Shown one piece after another: positions 33,542-44,071 of a stretch of DNA of 64,000 nt (position 1 is the first letter of the stretch; each line of letters opens with the position of its first letter). The DNA lies in NCBI GenBank assembly GCA_027946555.1, contig JAPEVC010000031.1:62001-126000 (forward strand), read 5' to 3'. The position numbers and the translations under genes are program-made. The notes under the pieces were generated by a model that did no database searches, was not told the DNA's origin, and saw nothing but the letters and a program-made list of their open reading frames with translations. Source of the stretch: Gnomoniopsis sp. IMI 355080 (lineage: Eukaryota; Ascomycota; Sordariomycetes; Diaporthales; Gnomoniaceae).

Positions 33542-35063
33542 TCATTTGAAGAGCTTGAAACCATTCCCAGATGCCTGGTTCATGAAGAAATCTTTGACAG
33601 GTCTCATAGCGTTGACAGCATTGAGGCCAAGTGACCGCAGACCCACCACAGGACCACCGCCGACCGAGTACAGCTTGTGTAACTTGTCACATACGCCCAT
33701 GACCACATGGTTTGCGACATATCTCTCCGCGTTATATGGCTCAAGAGACAGTAGTGCCCCGATGTCCTGACCGTGGTTGACAGCATACTCAATGGTCTTG
33801 GCCAGACTCTGCACGTCTCCCTGCCCCTGATTCAGACCCTGGCCAGCAAGCGGATGGATAGTGTGAGCGGCATCGCCGATTAAAGCTATGCGCTCGCCAA
33901 TGTATGTGTCCGCGTGGCGCATTTTCAAAGGAAACGATGCGATTGTTCCCTTTTGAACCCCTACCACTGTTTGAGGTATGGCTTCGGGTTGTACCGATAC
34001 ATGTTGCATCCGCCACGAGACTTCTTCTTCCTGGCCAGAGTTTTGGGTATGCAAATATTCCAGGTCGACTGGGCTGAGGCGAAAGGCAGCGTTCACCATA
34101 GCTGCGAAGTCTTTCGAAGAGAGAGTCTTCAATCTTGAAGCCCGGTCCGGTGTAGTCGACCATACAAGTGATGAGTAGTTGCCTGGCAGAGGGAGCACTG
34201 CAACGGGGCCAGTGGGGAGAAACCGCTGATAGGCGACCTTGTTCTGATCACCACCCCAGCCCTCGCCCTCGAGCTGAAGCGTCGCCACGACGCCATGACG
34301 ATTGTAGTCCCAACCTCGTGATTCAATACCGGCGAATGACCGCACAGGGCTGTTTGCGCCGTCTGCACCAACCAGCAGCCTCGCCCATAGCCGCTGGCCA
34401 TTCGCTAGCTGAATGACAGGCCATTCCGACAGATCCTGTCCCTCAGCCTCCTCGCCAAAGGTGATAGCCTCTACCTTGGTCTTATCGAACACTGAGACTC
34501 CGCCCAACTCCTCGAGGCGACTTTGAAGCCCAGACGTGATGTTTAGGTTTTCGATCATGTATGCGATAGTCTGCCCCGCGCCACCGTCCCAGTCGAACTC
34601 GATACGCGCTCCCGAGACGCCGTCCCAAACCTGCATTTCATGGTAGGGCTGTATCCTCTCCTTCTTCATATGATCCCATGCCCCTATTGTTTCGAGAAAC
34701 CCCGCAGACGTTGGTGTCAAGGAGCTGCATCGGTTCGAGAATCGATCTGTGGTCGGCTTCCATTGACGTGTCACTGAGAGATCTTGAGCTTCGATCAGAG
34801 CAACACGGAGACTCGCTGTAACTGGGTTTGCGCCTGGATTGCTATGCGATCAGCACGGTGCGGCAAAGAAGAAGGCGACGCAAGGTTGACCTACGAAGAG
34901 CTGTGAGCAGACTTAGGCCGGCTGGGCCGCCTCCCACACAGACTACATCATAGATGTCTGGCTTCGCCGAGCTTGCAAAAGTCTGCCGTCGAGGCCGCCT
35001 CAGCCTGTGGGAGCACTGTCTGCAGACGTAACGCGCGGAGGGTCTGCGAAGAACGGCTTCCAT
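33542..35063 (-). CDS. COQ6: Ubiquinone biosynthesis monooxygenase COQ6
   Basis: Mitochondrial FAD monooxygenase that hydroxylates C5 of the coenzyme Q ring. Two exons, 34895-35063 and 33542-34833, with a 61-nt intron; 486 aa. The N-terminus is an Arg-rich presequence (MEAVLRRPSARYVCRQ...RRQTFASSA) followed by the GxGxxG motif in DVVCVGGGPAGLSLL. The intron acceptor is chosen at AATCCAG because it gives LLTALRANPVTASLRVALIE. The DG motif (LLVGADGANSPVR) and the second FAD motif (ALIGDAAHTIHPLAGQGLNQG) are intact, as is the C-terminal VKDFFMNQASG. All family landmarks are present. Confidence 0.96.
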
Positions 35064-36326
35064 CTTTGGTTGCCAGAGTAATACGGAGGAGTGCAGGCAT
35101 AGAAGTTCTGAAGATGATATGATCATAATTGATTTAGAGCTGCTGCAGGGTTCAAGCTTATCCCTGTCAAAACAGTGGGTTCATTTCTAGGTACGTACCG
35201 AATTACTTACTCATACTTTGTACAGTACGGATACAAAGTACCTCGCGTATGCCCCGGACTCGACAGTAACGATGTCTAATTCATCAATCACATTCTGGTT
35301 GCGATACTTGCGATATGTTTTTTCTGCTCGTCAACTACGAAGCTTGGTCATTCGATGCATCTCGGTCCTCCATGCTGTGTCCAAGAACTCTGATACGGGG
35401 AATTTGGCCGTCACAATACACTCAAAGCGAGGAAAAGAAGTCAACAGTGGAAATTGGCAAGTAGAGCTTCCCTAGGACATCATCGGATCGCAGTCCCAGG
35501 AAGAATGCCTCTGTCGCTATCGAGTCCCCAGCTATCTTCACAAACCCGGTGGTACCCGCCAAAAGGCACAGGCGCCGAAGCTCCCCTTGGCGGAATGCAG
35601 CCGCGACGGTGAACATCCGCACCTTTATATTGAGCCGACTCCTACACCAATGGCCAGGCTCGCCAGCCAGATCAATACACAGATCAACGTCGAAGGATTC
35701 CGGAAAGGGTCTATCAGAACCTGCTCTCCGAATTTCATAGGTCATCACCGCGCGGTCTCATTCTGGGCCAGCTCCGCGAAGCCTCGGCTCAGGAAGGGCC
35801 GCATACCCCGTGACCGAGATCATCAGCTAAGCATTGCCTGGCTCGCCTGAGTAACAGCTTCAATGTGCAACTTTCGTTCCATGATGATCGTGTCTGCCGA
35901 AATCGCTCACAGTCCTAGATGGTGTCAGCTGATGGGACGCCCTACGTCTGTGGACGGTCTGGGGTATTGGATGGCCCTGTCAGCCTTACACCTAGGTGTA
36001 TGGTTACTTTCTTGTGGCAGTGTTGGTTATCTGTAGCCATTCAGACTGGACTCTTGACGTAGCTCTTGATTCTGAGTATGTCCTATATCGGTGTTCATCA
36101 AATCATAGATTCCTCGCTATAGAGCCCCAATATATCATCATATCCTCTCTCCGTCCGATGATGATGAAGGGGTTACCATCTACCTATGCAGCTACACTAA
36201 CGCCTAGACTGCAACCTAAGGCTTGTTTGAGAGAGGATTACACTCCTCCTGGTTACTCGACCCGCAGAGGGAACCCCCCAATTGCTCGTAGAACAGCCTT
36301 CGAGAATCACCATCATATAAAATTCA
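35064..36326. other. Divergent intergenic region, 1.3 kb
   Basis: Promoters of COQ6 (minus) and the SH3 gene (plus). A perfect 14-bp palindrome TACACCTAGGTGTA lies at 35987-36000. A minus-strand frame (ATG 35745 to stop 35422, 107 codons) is faintly protein-like but has no domain I know, so I did not call it. Confidence 0.45.
35987..36000. repeat. Perfect 14-bp palindrome centred on CCTAGG
   Basis: TACACCT followed by its exact reverse complement AGGTGTA. A related 12-bp CTACCTAGGTAG palindrome lies at 59575-59586. Confidence 0.8.
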
Positions 36327-36569
36327 ATGAGCAAGACATACATAGCAACTTGTGAGTTTTAGATTATAAGTCAAGACTCTTGACTTCCAGCTTTACGAGG
36401 CAATGCTGACAACCTAGCCTACTAGGTGATTTCACCCCAAGAACACCAGGTGAATTGCGCATCGAGAAATATGACCATATCGATGTATCAGATATTGGCA
36501 ATGGTTGGGCATGGGGCAAGAATCTGACCCAAGGGGGAGCAGAGGGAATATTCCCGAGGCGTGAGTTGG

Positions 36570-36607
<38 letters not shown>

Positions 36608-37717
36608 TCCCTTCAAACATAAAAATGACCTAACTTGTACTGCTCAGGGTATTTGGCCAGGTCTGGTCCCTCGGGCTTCTATACCGTCGTCGACGAGGTG
36701 GCTGAAATATGCTTCCGGATGGACATGCTCATAGCCAAGTCCGCGTACTTGACCTCGTACGACCACCGAACGCTCCTCTCCGAACGAATTACACTACGCT
36801 CAAGAGGTCCCCTCTCTTACCTCAGCTCAGGCTGCGCTGGTGGCATATGGGAGGAGTGCTTGCACAACTTCGTCTCGGCCTTTGAGGAGGCCAAGGTCAA
36901 AGCGCACGAATACCTGCGCTGCGTCGAGAACCTCAAACTCATCTCGGGCATGCTAGACAAGTGTATTCCAGGGCTGGTGGATCAAGTACAAAAGTACGCA
37001 CAGGTTCAGCCCACTGTGCTCCAGAATGTGGAATGTATGCAGGCGACGTTGAAGGGCCTTATCAATGTTGCCACAGAGTCCTTTGATTTGTACAAGTTGA
37101 AGGGTAAGAGCTATTGGCTCCTGCTCCTGTAGCACCCGCCACTTGCTGATTCTCCTATAGGCACAGCCAAAACATGTCCTCTTAGATTACCGCAACGTTC
37201 AGCCACATCTCTGCTCAGTGGCGCAACCCTCCGCATCACCGCATCCTTCGACACATCAGAAATCCATCTGCTTGGCCCCAGCCAGGCCGCCATACCGTCT
37301 GCCAGTCATTTCCTCCTCGGCTACCCCAGCCTTCAAGCACTCACCATCGTCACCTGCATAACGGCTTGTTGCATACAATTTCGCTCTTACATCCTCTCAT
37401 CCCATACCCCAGGCGATGTGAACGGTCCGGACTTCTACAACAATTTACAGTCAGTGTCCATGCAGCTGCTGACTACCTACACTGGACTCGTCCCGACGAT
37501 TCGAAGCAAGTCGGTGCGAGGCTTTGTATCCGTGTTCTGGGTTTCACTGCTCTCTATCACTAGCTTGGTGCTCAATTTTGTTTCCTTGGGTATTTACTTC
37601 CACGATCATGCCATGGCGCCGCTCCTGGGCTTCTTCGGAAACGTACTACAAGCAATTATCGTGCTTCAGCTAGCGCTCCGCGTTGATGGCGAATGGGGAA
37701 TTTCAATTGATGAGTGA
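36327..37717 (+). CDS. SH3-domain protein with C-terminal membrane helices
   Basis: Four exons, 36327-36351, 36426-36560, 36648-37103 and 37161-37717, with introns of 74, 87 and 57 nt; 390 aa. The first exon encodes only eight codons plus one base. Joined exons 1-3 give a canonical SH3 fold at about residues 1-57: ATCDFTPRTPGELRIEKYD, then IGNGWAWGKNL (WW-type binding face) and AEGIFPRRYLA. The middle part is helical (VDEVAEICFRMDMLIAKSA...). The C-terminus has two strong membrane segments (VSVFWVSLLSITSLVLNFVSLGIYF and APLLGFFGNVLQAIIVLQLAL) and a weaker one before them. The combination suggests a membrane scaffold that recruits Pro-rich partners, for example at polarity or endocytic sites; this is inference. 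Intron 2 contains a (CA)17 repeat. It faces PIL1 tail to tail. Confidence 0.78.
36573..36606. repeat. (CA)17 microsatellite in an intron
   Basis: Thirty-four bases of uninterrupted CA inside intron 2 of the SH3-membrane gene, starting 12 nt after its 5' splice site. Length change would alter an 87-nt intron substantially. Confidence 0.95.
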
Positions 37718-38238
37718 CTGTTGAAAGTACATGTTGAACCACCTACGGGACCTCCTTGTTTCCATTCTAACATGTCGTTGCTACTATGTTATCATCCTTT
37801 CCCCTATACGTTTAAGTTTTGCAAGGCATTCACCTTGGCTACTGTGATGAGGAGTACATGGTTCGGAAGGTTTACAGGGGAGTTATTCAATATCGTACCT
37901 GCTAGCGTTTCCTAATCTCAATACCTTATGTGCCAGTCAATCAAAATATTCACCTGTAAACCTCCCTGAAGAGCCAAACCATAAGTCCATGGTAACAATG
38001 TTCTCACTCAAATTAAGACATGTGTCGCCTTGCAAACGTCCTATGACTCACTAAGATGCACCGCAACCCATGCCATAGGCAGCTAACGCACCTCCTCGCG
38101 ACTTATACTTCGATATCGCTACCACTTTGTGACTCTCAATAAGCAAGCCCCGGGTGTTCTGGCCGCAACATATTTCCGTGGTGTCTCCAACCACCGACAC
38201 TGCTGACCGGGCTTCCGGATGCGACCGTCGTGCTCCCA
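37718..38238. other. Convergent 3' flanks
   Basis: About 520 bp between the SH3-membrane gene and PIL1. No gene was seen. Confidence 0.5.
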
Positions 38239-39464
38239 TCAAACTGCTGTTGCAATACCTAGCACGGGTTTAGCATCTGCGAAACAGTCACTCCATGAGG
38301 AGCAACGGCGACACCACTCACACTGTCGCCCTCGTCCCCTTTCCTTCCTCGCTGATGGACGGACTTATGCTCACCTTGAGGGGCGGCGGTCGGAGTGTTC
38401 TCCACCGCCTCGCCGCCATCGTTAGAAACGGCGGCAGGCTGTCGCGTAGAAGTTTGATGCTCTCCGCCAATGTTGGAAGTGGTTGGGCTTTGCAGCGGGC
38501 TTTGAGCAGCGCCTGTTCCGTGAGAGATGGCGCCGTGCAGATGGTCGTCATCCTCAGGTTGCCACTCCTTCATATCATCTTCGCAGTCGTTCAGGATCTG
38601 TCGAGCCTGTGCGCCGTGTTGATACGAGCGCTGTTCTTCACCCGGAACTACCGGACTGTCATCTAGCAGCTGTAGCAGACGGCGGCCATGTCGCGCTAAA
38701 ATGATTTGCTTCTCAGCACGCTCAATGGTGGCAAGAAATTCAGCATCGTAGGCTTCCTTGAGCTTTTCACGGGTCTGAAGCTTGAAGTCAGTCTGGCGCT
38801 CCTCAGCAACAACTGTGAGATAGCGTATGTGCTAGTCCCGATGCGTTTTTTTTCCAATAACTCACGATGTTCGTCAACTGTGCCTCAGCAACAAGATTTT
38901 CGGCCTCCGACCTGACCAGCTCCTGTTCAAGCGTCACAAGTCTCGTGCTTTCTGGCTCCTTGCTCTTGAGCTTTGCGATCTCATCTGCAATCTTTTTCTT
39001 TCCGTCCCGGCTCGGCTGCACACTCTTTTCCGTATCCCGGATCTGCTTCAGTACTCCGCGGCAATCGTCGACGGCGTGCGCGTAAAGATCCTCCTGCTCA
39101 CCCATCTCGGACATGATGACGCCGACCTTGTCACTGACATCGCTGATAGCCTCATCCTCAGTCTGCTCGCCCCATTCCGAGAGTTGTGAGGCAATTGCGG
39201 CGCGTTCGCGACCAGCGGTCTCGTGCGCGGTGATTAGGTTATTCGTGGTCTTGATGAGCTTGTAAAGCTTGCGGGAGAGCTCTGGCTGAATGGAGCCGCG
39301 CAGCGAGGAGAAACTGAAGGGGACGCGGTGCGAGGGGCCGGAGGAGCCGGATGAGCCGGACTCACCGGAGCCCTTCTTGTTGCGAATGGACAGAGCTCGA
39401 TTCCTTGAAGTGTGTGAGCAGCTGACGTGGAAACAGGCGAAGTAAAACAGCAGAGGACTAACAT
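38239..39464 (-). CDS. PIL1: Eisosome core protein PIL1/LSP1 family
   Basis: BAR-domain protein that coats plasma-membrane furrows (eisosomes) and responds to Pkh kinases and sphingolipids. Exons: AT at 39463-39464, 38866-39403, 38375-38774 and a probable last exon 38239-38276. The start codon is split: AT, a 59-nt intron, then G, giving MNRALSIRNKKG as in other Pil1 proteins. Then FSFSSLRGSIQPELSRKLYKL, AISDVSDKVGVIMSEMGEQED, RDTEKSVQPSRDGKKKI and LVRSEAENLVAEAQLTNI-TREKLKEAYDAEF across the second junction. The C-terminal tail is acidic, then low complexity. The last intron (38277-38374) is less certain: with it the protein is 325 aa, ending DAKPVLGIATAV; without it, 351 aa, stopping at 38259. 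An in-frame ATG at 39557 could add 31 Ser-rich residues. Confidence 0.9.
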
Positions 39465-42400
39465 GTTATATGCTGACGACTTGCTATAACTCTGGTCAGA
39501 GCTTTTGTTGGACCACTCTGAGCTATGGCATGAGCTTTTGCGAGACCATGAAGGCATGATGGTGGAGATTTGTATGCGTATACAAAAAGAGGATGAGTAC
39601 AGTATGGATGTGCTCGTGCCACTTACATATTTTACCTGGGTAGGATCTGAAGTTGCTGGACAAATGTTGACTTGGGATGTTACCCTACGATCTCTTGCTC
39701 CGTGCGTGTCGCACCTTCCTTTGGGTTCACGCAAACGGGAATGCTCGATGCAGGCAATGTGAGCCAGTGCAGGTTTTTGAATGGGCAGGCGAGTGAGAAA
39801 TTCACGATAATCAGGCATTCACCGACAGAAGAACGCGAAGGAGAAACATTGTGAACGACCCGATTACTGCCTATGTATTTGGGATTAGGTCAGTACTTGG
39901 GCGGCAGAGACTATGAGTAGTAGATGACGCGTTGTCTTGAAGAAGAGAAGCGCCACTTTCAAGCCGTCCATTCCTGAAGGGCATAGCATGATCATGCGAT
40001 GTGTGTGGTTCAGCCGCCTTCAACAACCCTAAGAAGGAAAGGTGAGGAAGCCATATTCGACCTTACCGTTGAGCTGGGTCAAAAGACCCAAGCAGTGACG
40101 TCACCCTGCAGGACCCTGAACGCTGAACTTGGGATCCTTGTTTGTAATGCTGCGAACACTCTAGTAGTATACATAGCAGAGGAGCTATCAGTATTGATGA
40201 ATGTGATAGTATTTTATTAGGAAGTACTACACCATAGTAATACTATGTTCCAACCGAATTTATTGAGGGGCTGCATCATGACTGAGCCTTCGCTGCTTCC
40301 TTGTTCTGACCAGCCGTGAACCAGGTCGACAGCGGCTATCTCGTATCGTCTTGTCCCGATGTCCTGACTCCTGCCCACTTCAGTTCCTGATCTGGAGCTG
40401 TCCTTGAAGGGCACCCTTCTGGGATTCTCTTCCCTCCTGAACTCTCGTCCTTGCTGTTCTGCTGCTAAAACCATAGCGGGTATTGTCTTATTATAGAAAG
40501 GTCCGTGAAATTGGCCATTTCAGTAATACCTCTTGGTCGTCCGCTTCTCATATACTGTGGTCGGTGATCTCGAAGTTCTGTGGCTGCGTGATGAAACTGA
40601 GCGATAAGAACTTTGGCTGACGCGAGCAGGATGATGGTGATGGTGGTGGTGGTGCGGCCTGGAAGGGCGTATTTCCTGTTCGTAATAGTAGGATTTGGGT
40701 CGAGTTCCAAAACACATGTTGACTAGCAGCACTCGAGGCCTTGCACGGAATTGTATAGGTAGGTATACAAATGGAAGGACGGGTCGTCAAAAGAAAGTCG
40801 TCTGTAAAGTTTCGCGATGTATCTGGGGTTCTTAGTCTTCGTCTTCGAAAAGAAAGATGGACAGAAAGTGGCACTTTAGGAACAAGATTCATTGAGGTCT
40901 AGGAAATATTAAATGTTCCTGTGATATGACTGCGAGGCGTCATCTGTCAGGCATGTCATCGCCAAGAGATGGATGTAAAACCCGGTTGACATCCATACGA
41001 ACACCCAATATCAAGTATGCAACTGATCAATTCGAGCTGCATGCTACCTAGGATCCGGATCAGGTACTTTGGGGGTCGTATCCGTTAAACACAGTCTTGA
41101 TCTCAGTGACACTACCTGCGCTGACAGATGCAAAGCGACGTCAACCTGCAGGGCTAGCTGAGAAAAAGCCGAGGAATGGGTGGGCAGTGTGGGATGAGGT
41201 GCAGGGATGACTGTTGTTCACGAGGGCTGTCGACCACATATCCCTGGTTCATGTATTGTTGCTATAATAAGGCTCAACCACCATGCGAGGAACACAGTAG
41301 ATGGTTCGACAAGCAACGCGGTCTGTATTGATCGGCCAACAGTGTACTCGGTTTTCATTCAAGCTGGTGTTCTACAGCGACTGGTATGGGGGGCAGACTT
41401 AGCTGCAATCCCAGTATATTTCTCCATGGTCCATGGCATATGTAGTAAGTCGGCGCACATGAACCATAGTCCAGTGCAAGTGGAATCTCGGCTACATAAT
41501 TGATGGCGAACGTTAAGTCTCCGGCGAGCTACCGCGAATATAGTCCAATAGGTATGCATAACATGAGAAGGTCGACAAAGCACGTCAAGTCTCTAGAATT
41601 GAATGCCCAGGGTAACGGGCTGTTCTGTAGGTACCTCTTTGCACTTCGAAACCCTCCCAATTACCGAGATACTTTGAAACGACAGAAGCTGGTGACCATT
41701 CAGGGCCACCTATATAGTCATTGAAGTATGACCCTTTCTTGAATGTGACAAATGCCAGTACCGTTCGTATGACTTGGTCCTGGATTTTGCAAGGGGTCAA
41801 TCAAGAGATTCCATGTAAGTAACGTTTGAATGGATCGAACAGATCTGTACATCTGTGCTTGCAGAAACGTTGGTTGATTTTGCGCATGATGTGAAATAAT
41901 CCGAGACGCTGATCCCGCTCCGATTCATTCGTGTCTACAAGACCATTTTCCAATGTTTTCCTCGTCACTTTCTTAAGCGAAACGAAGCATAAGAGCTTGA
42001 ATTAGGTAGTTACGTGTCGGCCGCTAATACTAGCATGAGCGCACGGACAATGTGAATAACAAGAATCATGAGCATATGACAGCTAGAGAGCCAAAGTGAA
42101 ACAAGCTATCAAACGAATACACTTACCTCAGTATCTAATAGATAGGCCGGACTGGCTTAAGGCTGTCGTTGCTACCGATGCCCTCATTGTGTGGGTGACA
42201 GCTTACTATAAGTCCGCGGCGTCCACAGGAATTAGAACGAGCATTATCTTCTAGTATAAAGCTCTTGATTCAAATGCAACGTCGGGGAAAACCTTTACAG
42301 TAAGCGAACATATTACAAAAATTCGGTTGTTTAGAAATTTGTGGTGCTCAAGGAACACCTGGCGAGTAGCTAAACAACCACATTGCGTGGAATATGACTG

Positions 42401-42910
42401 TAAAAGCACCTTTCGGCCAAGAGAGTATTGTACTATGAGCACGTTCACCAAGATCTGATGTGGCTTAATGCCCTCGGGCACTCAGCCTTGACCGACATGG
42501 TGGGTGAGAATTCTCAGAGAGCCCCAACATTTCCTATGTAACCACCAAGCTGTCGGTTGTAGCTGGAGTCGGGCTCAGTTGACGTGTAAGCATTATGGCT
42601 GTTATGATTTCCTCCTTCCAATGAAATCAGTACTTTCCTCTGTGGCTTGCAGCCCAATGAAGCATCACTCTTTGTGTTGTTCGGCTGACCACCGATTCAT
42701 CCATATACATATTAACTTGCAGAGTAATCTGAAGTCTGCTGTTGTAAATGGTAACAAGCTGTATGCATTAGGCACAATTTCAAAGATGTACCCGACCAGT
42801 TAGGGACTTTGAAAGGCCAAAATACCCTGCCCTACACAGGGCTTGAGCATTTGCGAGGCTGAGATGCATGAATAGACCCGATAGAGAATCTTCTATACTG
42901 CTCACGTATC
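39465..42910. other. Gene-poor region, 3.4 kb
   Basis: The first few hundred bases are the PIL1 promoter and leader. A perfect CRE-type palindrome GTGACGTCAC lies at 40095-40104. Small frames (40217-40474 minus, 40548-40892 minus, 41207-41503 plus) show no domain, no consistent splice partners and no family likeness. No transposon terminal repeats were recognised. Confidence 0.45.
40095..40104. promoter_or_regulatory. GTGACGTCAC palindrome (CRE/ATF-type)
   Basis: A perfect 10-bp palindrome containing TGACGTCA, about 630 bp upstream of the PIL1 start. bZIP (Atf1-like) binding is plausible but unproven. Confidence 0.4.
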
Positions 42911-44071
42911 TCAAAGCGGCCATTCCTCAGAGTTAAGTGTTGCAGGTCTTCGTAAGGAGGGGGGTGGCGGCGAGAGACCTGTGAGCTCATCGAAAGAGGC
43001 CTGTGATCCTGCTCGCAGGAAGGACTCGATGTCCGAGCTCGTCTCGCCTCGAGACATCGGCCGGTCTCTGCCTGCTTCTGCCATGCCCGCGGCTCCGCTG
43101 GTGAGGGAGCGTTCCTCTCTAGGAGTTGATGTGCGATTATAAAAGTTGAAAGCTGGGAGGCGCGAGAGAAAGCTTTGGGTGAAGAGACCACGACGCTGAC
43201 TTTGCTTGCTTTGCTTCATCGCCCACACGCTATAGCCACCTGCAAGGCCAAGCAGGAAAGCTGCAGTAGCACCAGCTGTGACATTGTAAGAATACAATCG
43301 ACTAGACGATCAAGAAAATGCTGTTCTGCCCTGTCGCTTGATCCGACTCGAAGCATCCATGGTGGAAGGGCTGTGATGGCTCACCTGCGATTCCGAGCTG
43401 TACCCCGGTAGGAATACTGGTTGACAATGCCGGTAGGGAAGTGGATGTTGCAGTCGCTGTGTCCGTGGGGAGGATTGAGGAGCTCTTCAGTGAAGTCGCA
43501 ACGTTTGTCGAGATTGTGGAGAGTGTGGAAGTTGTTGGGTTCAGACTTGATGTCAAGGCTGGTATCGTGGTGGTAAGTGGGACAGTGAAACTCAAAGAAG
43601 GCGATATGGAGGACGTCAAAGTTGGTTGTATACTCAGGCTACTCGACAGTGTCGTGGCCTGGACCGAGGAGGTGGAGATTGTCGATGAAACGAAGGTGAT
43701 AGTAGTGGTTGCAGTTGTCGAGGTCTCAGGTGGCGGTGGTGGTGGAGGAGGAGTAGGAGGAGAAGGGGGAGAAGGGGGAAGAGGAGTAATAGATTGAGAG
43801 ACCGGTAGAGATGTGCTTTCGATTGTCTGAGAAGTTTTCGAGCTCTTGTCTTTTCCATTACACTGCTTGTCTGGATGTGAAATGAGCTTTCTGCAGCTGA
43901 TAGCTGACTCTAGGAGCTGATGAACTTACCATTCTTGTTTGAACCTCCATTTCCATTACAGTCTTTGTCACCTCCGTTTTTGTCACGTCCGTTATTGTCA
44001 CCTCCATTGTTGCTCCCATCTCGCACCTCATATGAGGACACAGTGCCCATTTGGAGCAGCCGGAGTGGCAT
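42911..44071 (-). CDS. Ser/Thr/Pro-rich single-pass membrane protein (5' end uncertain)
   Basis: Three supported exons: up to 43930, 43385-43870 and 42911-43275, with introns of 59 and 109 nt. Reading them in one frame gives an Asn/Gly/Asp-rich segment (GGDNNGRDKNGGDKDCNGNGG), a Pro run (PPTPPPPPPPPE) and about 130 residues of Ser/Thr-rich, presumably O-mannosylated, stalk. A membrane helix (GATAAFLLGLAGGYSVWAM) and a basic cytoplasmic tail ending NSEEWPL follow. The layout is that of fungal wall sensors or mucin-like anchors. The ATG at 44071 gives 330 aa but no clear signal peptide. The sequence upstream to about 44250 is open in other frames and protein-like, so an N-terminal ectodomain exon is probably missing from this model. 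Confidence 0.65.

Noticed and set aside
35422..35745. 107-codon minus-strand frame upstream of COQ6
   Set aside because: Faintly protein-like (TEAFFLGLRSDDVLGKLYL), but with no recognised family and no junctions. It may be chance or a decayed fragment; not enough to call.
40217..40474. 85-codon minus-strand frame with ATG in the gene-poor region
   Set aside because: Low information, no domain, no neighbouring exons.
39465..42910. Possible transposon or RIP-mutated repeat in the gene-poor stretch
   Set aside because: No terminal repeats, target duplications, transposase or reverse transcriptase remnants, and no strong AT bias of the RIP kind were visible by eye.
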